Below are positions 43,412 through 46,682 of a DNA stretch of 46,682 nucleotides, one piece after another (the stretch's first letter is position 1; every line of letters begins with the position of its first letter). Location: assembly GCA_903863255.1 (NCBI GenBank), contig CAIPBJ010000015.1, forward strand, positions 1 through 46,682. The letters are read 5' to 3'. Position numbers and translations under genes: made by a program. Source of the DNA: an uncultured Methylophilaceae bacterium. GTDB lineage: Bacteria > Pseudomonadota > Gammaproteobacteria > Burkholderiales > Methylophilaceae. The notes beneath the pieces are model-generated. The model had not been told where the DNA came from. It made no database searches and saw only the letters and a program-made list of their open reading frames with translations.

Positions 43412-44422
43412 CTAGAAAAGTTCGACATCGCCGTAACTTTCCATGTTCTTTAGAACGCCGGTGCGAATAAGCTTGTCGTGACAAAACACCTGATTTCGTC
43501 CGTTGTGTTTTGCATGGTAGAGCGCAAGATCAGCCCGGTCAATTAGGTGTGTCGATACATCGTTCTCGGTCATCAAAGTGAATCCAATGCTGACGGTTAC
43601 TTTTCCAACCTGTGGGAATGAGAACAACGATATTCGTTCACGGAACTTATCCAGTAAAAGATACATGGTCTCTTCATTCAGGCATTCATAAAGGCCAACG
43701 AATTCCTCTCCACCAAAACGGAAGAGATGGTCTTTGCTTCTGAAACTTGTGCTCATCATTTGTGAGAACAAGAGCAGGACCTCGTCACCAATCAGATGAC
43801 CAAACGAGTCATTTACCTTTTTAAAATGGTCGATATCAAATATGGCCAGAAAATAATTCTTATTCTTTTTATCATCCCTGCGTTGTTGAGCCGAATGCAT
43901 GGTCGACAGGATCTTGTTGATCTTGATATCGAAGGTCTTGCGATTGAGCAGTCCAGTCAGCGTATCACGCTCATTTTCATGAATAAGACTCACGAAATTG
44001 TGATAGATCTGAAATAGCATTTCGATATTGGTCTTGAATTCATGGTTATCGCCTGCAGGCTGGACGATTGCCATGACGGCGACCACCCTGTCCTTGATAC
44101 CCTTGATCGGGTAAAGGAAGGTGATGTCTTCTTGCACGGATTCCAATTGTCTGAAACTGAAAGGGTCGCCTGACATGAAACATTCATGGAGTCCGTTTTT
44201 CATGGCGCTGCTGATGCCGTGATCCTCAATATCACCATTAAGCAATCTTGCCTTGAATCGCTTGTTTTCTATGTCTATTGCTCTGTAAATGACGACGGCA
44301 CCAGGGGCGGCCAGATCAAACAGTGTCTGTGCAAGTGAGATCTCAAGCGTGTCACTGTCTCGCTGACTTGTAAGTTCAATCAGTTCCTTTAGGATTTCGT
44401 TTACTTGTATCGTTTTTTTCAT
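43412..44422 (-). CDS. GAF-like/GGDEF diguanylate cyclase
   Basis: A 336-residue cytosolic protein. The N-terminal 145 residues have a GAF-like profile (AAPGAVVIYRAIDIENKRFKARL, VVAVMAIVQPAG). The GGDEF domain follows a short helix and starts ERDTLTGLLNRKTF; the active-site motif is GGEEF (237-241), an active variant, with an RxxD inhibitory site (228-231). It should therefore make c-di-GMP with feedback control. It has no membrane segment and is single-gene. It converges on modA across 93 bp containing a short GC-rich inverted repeat without a T-run. Confidence 0.9.
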   Translation of the reverse strand: MKKTIQVNEILKELIELTSQRDSDTLEISLAQTLFDLAAPGAVVIYRAIDIENKRFKARLLNGDIEDHGISSAMKNGLHECFMSGDPFSFRQLESVQEDITFLYPIKGIKDRVVAVMAIVQPAGDNHEFKTNIEMLFQIYHNFVSLIHENERDTLTGLLNRKTFDIKINKILSTMHSAQQRRDDKKNKNYFLAIFDIDHFKKVNDSFGHLIGDEVLLLFSQMMSTSFRSKDHLFRFGGEEFVGLYECLNEETMYLLLDKFRERISLFSFPQVGKVTVSIGFTLMTENDVSTHLIDRADLALYHAKHNGRNQVFCHDKLIRTGVLKNMESYGDVELF

Positions 44423-44823
44423 AACATTGTCTATGCGGATTATTCTTTACTTTTCGTTATGAATAAACCTCTGCTTTTTATTTCTCCAGATAACAACAAC
44501 CAGGTGCCGTAAACAATAACAAGATTCAATCCCCTTGATTTCTAAGTAACGGTTGATTAAGGGATAACTTTACCAGTACCTATAGGATTTTAACTAATCA
44601 AAATTTAAACGATCCGCACTCCAAATACGTGCAATGTGGTTTCTTACATCAAAAAAACGTATGCAGCATTTCTGACAAAGTCGCTTGGATAGTGTTAGAT
44701 GAGGCTATGATGCGTATAGCAATTCTTATTGGCAAAGGATTAGAATAGTCATAGCTTGCTTTTTGGAGTCAGAGTCGCAAGTTGGTTGGGAAATACCAAA
44801 GGTGGACAAATAGAGGAGAAATC
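44423..44823. other. Intergenic region, 401 bp
   Basis: AT-rich divergent gap between the GGDEF gene and a small unknown gene. No RNA gene, transposon remnant or supportable ORF was found. The frame of the next gene is open back to 44756, but AGAGGAGA just before 44824 marks that ATG as its start. No clear promoter hexamers stand out. Confidence 0.4.
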
Positions 44824-45067
44824 TATGCGTTACTTGATATATTATACCGACATCACACTTCCTGCCTTGCCCGATATATCAAAATTGGTTCCTTTAAGTT
44901 CCGATTCGTTAGAAGACGCGGTTGGTATTGCATGCGATCTTATCGCTCAAAACAAGATCGTTTGGGAGATTCGAGGACCCGATGAATCGTTGATAACACG
45001 AAGGCAAATTGAACATAAATATTGGATCCGAACGGGGGATACAAAACTCCTCAGACAAAACTTGTAG
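44824..45067 (+). CDS. Small hypothetical protein
   Basis: I do not recognise this 80-residue protein. It starts MRYLIYYTDITLPALPDISK with a good AGAGGAGA ribosome site, has no signal peptide, and contains one cysteine. It looks like a small alpha/beta domain (SSDSLEDAVGIACDLIAQN helix, KIVWEIRGPDE strand). The ordered start, good ribosome site and mixed composition support a real gene. It ends 18 bp before the first copy of the 282-bp repeat. Confidence 0.6.
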
Positions 45068-45084
45068 CTTTGCCCGTATTCTTC

Positions 45085-45366
45085 CTTAATTGTGCTCAAG
45101 CCATTCCAACAACCTGGTCTGGGTGGAGGCTGCCTCCTAAATGGCCCTGTGCTTGAATAAAATTGCCACAACATCCCCACCTGTTTGAATGATCAACCCA
45201 ATATGCGTGCTAACTCTGAAAAACCCGGAGTTGGCGCGCATGTCCAGGAAAAAATTAAAACACAGAATAACTACGTATAATCAATGTGTTGAAATAAAAT
45301 AAAAAGAAAATTCAGACCCAAAGTTAAAATTTCAACTTTTGGCGAAAATGCGCTGATTTTTATATC
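45085..45366 (+). repeat. 282-bp direct repeat, copy 1
   Basis: Matches 46380-46661 without gaps at an exact offset of 1295 bp, with nine mismatches by my count, five of them within the first 22 bp; the core from 45106 has four in 261 bp. It contains a short palindrome GGAGGC-T-GCCTCC (45125-45137), a long stem-loop (45203-45241), a 20-codon ORF (45240-45302) and an AT-rich near-palindrome (AAAGTT/AACTTT, about 45321-45340). No terminal inverted repeats or target duplications are obvious. Confidence 0.93.
45203..45241 (+). other. 16-bp stem-loop inside repeat copy 1
   Basis: ATGCGTGCTAACTCTG (45203-45218) pairs over its whole length with 45226-45241 if G-U pairs are allowed (three wobbles), leaving a 7-base A/C loop. 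The wobbles form only in an RNA read from the plus strand. No T-run follows, so it is not a standard terminator. Confidence 0.7.
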
Positions 45367-45516
45367 CCATCAATTAGTAAACAAAACATATTCATTCAAA
45401 ACAACCTTTTCATTAGTCAACCATTAAATTATTATTAAAATTAAAAAAACCATTTCAAATTTAATATATTATTTGCTAACATTAAACTAATACTTTAATA
45501 AATTAGGGTTTAGTAT
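45367..45516. promoter_or_regulatory. Very AT-rich leader of the outer-membrane protein gene
   Basis: This 150-bp stretch is about 80% A+T with several A and T tracts, which suits H-NS-like binding and a horizontally acquired gene. TAGGG about eight bases before ATG 45517 is the likely ribosome site. No certain promoter hexamers can be chosen among the many AT-rich candidates. Confidence 0.4.
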
Positions 45517-46347
45517 ATGAAAAGACTATATTTTCTAGTAATAACGATTCTTTTCTCAACATCTGCTTTTGCAGACAACGCATCGATAAAGAAAGCAAAC
45601 AGTCAAATTGGGATTCAATTTATCTCAACTGATGTAGATTATAAAGAATTTGGCGGTCAACTGGGCGCGCCAGCAGGTCTATTGGATACTGAAAAGGCCT
45701 CGATTAATGGGTTCGGCATCAACCTCTCTGTAATGAAAGATTTTATATTGGGAAATGATTATTTCAAGTTTGACTTTACCCATAATAAAGGTCGTACGAA
45801 TTACGTCGGATCCTATATTGGAAGTAATGCAGGATATGGATCCGTGAAATCCACATCAGGCGCATCGCTAATTGACTTCGATTTTAGGTTTGGCAAAGGA
45901 TATGAAATATCAAACAATATCATGCTGACACCTTATCTTGAAATTGGCAGACATGAATGGGATAGAGGTGTAAATGCTGGCGAGAATTACAAAAACGAAT
46001 ACCTTGGAATAGGTGTGATGCCTCAATACTCTCCTTTCGATAAGTTAGTATTAAGTGCAAGCGCTCTGGTCGGTAGAACGTTTAGCTCAAATATTGATGT
46101 AAAAGCAGATGCTTCAAACTTGCTATTCAATGCCAGTCTGGGAACTTCAACAATTTACAAAGTTGGGGCATCAATCGACTATGCGTTTTCAGAGAGTATT
46201 CACGGAAGCATTGGCGCTGACTTTACCAACTTTAAATATGGAATAAGCGATCCGGTTCCATTGGACAATAATTTCTATTACGCATTCGAACCCGGAAGTA
46301 AAACAAAATACTCAACTTTACGAGTCGGCATAGGCTATTCTTTTTAA
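45517..46347 (+). CDS. Outer-membrane beta-barrel protein, unknown family
   Basis: A 276-residue predicted outer-membrane protein. It has a signal peptide (MKRLYFLVITILFSTSAFA-DN), alternating aromatic/polar strands with Gly-rich turns throughout (YFKFDFTHNKG, LIDFDFRFGKGYEIS, MLTPYLEIGRHEWDRG, SIDYAFSESIHGSIGADFTNF), and the terminal aromatic signature TLRVGIGYSF expected for assembly by BamA. The size suits an 8-12 strand barrel of the porin-like/OmpW or autotransporter-like beta class. The gene is clearly more AT-rich than its neighbours and is bracketed by two 282-bp direct repeats, suggesting acquisition or duplication. No ligand can be inferred. Confidence 0.82.
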   Translation: MKRLYFLVITILFSTSAFADNASIKKANSQIGIQFISTDVDYKEFGGQLGAPAGLLDTEKASINGFGINLSVMKDFILGNDYFKFDFTHNKGRTNYVGSYIGSNAGYGSVKSTSGASLIDFDFRFGKGYEISNNIMLTPYLEIGRHEWDRGVNAGENYKNEYLGIGVMPQYSPFDKLVLSASALVGRTFSSNIDVKADASNLLFNASLGTSTIYKVGASIDYAFSESIHGSIGADFTNFKYGISDPVPLDNNFYYAFEPGSKTKYSTLRVGIGYSF

Positions 46348-46379
46348 AACTTGATTCCGTAGTAATCCAAACATTATGG

Positions 46380-46661
46380 CTTAATTACACTTAAGCCATA
46401 CCAACAACCTGGTCTGGGTGGAGGCTGCCTCCTAAATGGCCCTGTACTTGAATAAAATTGCCACAACATCCCCACCTGTTTGAATGATCAACGCAATATG
46501 CGCGCTAACTCTGAAAAACCCGGAGTTGGCGCGCATGTCCAAGAAAAAATTAAAACACAGAATAACTACGTATAATCAATGTGTTGAAATAAAATAAAAA
46601 GAAAATTCAGACCCAAAGTTAAAATTTCAACTTTTGGCGAAAATGCGCTGATTTTTATATC
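46380..46661 (+). repeat. 282-bp direct repeat, copy 2
   Basis: Second copy, starting 32 bp after the outer-membrane protein stop and ending 21 bp before the window edge. The similarity stops sharply after TATATC in both copies, and the flanks beyond differ. The long stem (46498-46536) is improved here: the U-G pair of copy 1 is C-G. The 20-codon ORF is kept with one Arg/Lys change. Confidence 0.93.
46498..46536 (+). other. 16-bp stem-loop inside repeat copy 2
   Basis: Same structure as in copy 1, with ATGCGCGCTAACTCTG as left arm. One position changes from T to C, which keeps pairing with the opposite G, so base pairing is preserved despite sequence change. Confidence 0.7.
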
Positions 46662-46682
46662 AGTTGGAATTGGTTGGAGTAT

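Noticed and set aside
1-46682. tRNA, rRNA, CRISPR array or complete insertion sequence
   Set aside because: No TPsiC-type motifs in cloverleaf context, rRNA segments, regularly spaced repeats or transposase genes were seen by eye.

Overview
The window looks like a chromosomal segment of a Gram-negative betaproteobacterium, probably of the Nitrosomonadales/Gallionellaceae type. I infer this from a GC content in the high-40s by eye, from gene orders I associate with that group (rhodanese-grxC-secB-SH3-gpsA-trmL, gpmI-envC, lpxH-ppiB-L,D-transpeptidase-TPR-cysS), from an outer-membrane and lipid A gene content, and from a GlcD/GlcF-type fused oxidoreductase. No rRNA, tRNA, CRISPR array, prophage or intact insertion sequence was seen. 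Species cannot be named from sequence alone.

Layout. 1-1944: C-terminal half of a fused FAD/Fe-S oxidoreductase, cut by the window edge, then a small secreted proline-rich protein. 2378-4422 (-): phoB-phoR, preceded by a three-unit Pho box. 4741-8974 (+): ribH-nusB followed by a PP2C phosphatase, a double-FHA protein and a GAF/HD-GYP protein. 8987-12882 (-): 2Fe-2S thioredoxin-like ferredoxin, lpxH, ppiB, an L,D-transpeptidase and a TPR protein that share a C-terminal module. 13027-18524 (+): cysS, a divergent PII-like protein, then a PhnD-like binding protein translationally coupled to a PAS-GGDEF-EAL protein. 18601-22835 (-): a compact four-gene molybdenum hydroxylase operon (xdhC-iorA-iorB-mocA type). 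23102-28916: PNPOx-like flavoprotein, RcnA-like exporter, SYLF lipoprotein, an unknown 148-aa protein and an OsmC-YcaO fusion. 28975-31486: a four-repeat membrane protein, an OhrR-type MarR regulator and a periplasmic catalase-like peroxidase, tied together by two large palindromic operator candidates. 31666-38996: LapG-like protease, pyrD, a two-gene kinase/REC-TPR module, envC and gpmI. 39186-41873: rhodanese, grxC, secB, an SH3 protein and gpsA. 41896-44422: trmL, a lone modA and a GGDEF protein. 44824 to the end: a small unknown protein and an AT-rich outer-membrane beta-barrel gene bracketed by two nearly identical 282-bp direct repeats.

Themes. Signalling is dense: Pho two-component control, three c-di-GMP enzymes (GGDEF-EAL, HD-GYP, GGDEF), a LapG-like protease that in other bacteria is controlled by c-di-GMP, PP2C/FHA protein phosphorylation, and a sensorless kinase with a REC-TPR partner. 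Redox and stress genes form a second theme (OhrR, peroxidase, OsmC domain, rhodanese, glutaredoxin). The strongest unexplained structures are the paired 282-bp repeats, each carrying a 16-bp RNA-like stem, and the shared operator half-site in the OhrR/peroxidase region. I did not find a clearly new multi-gene system; the candidates are listed as findings with their weaknesses.
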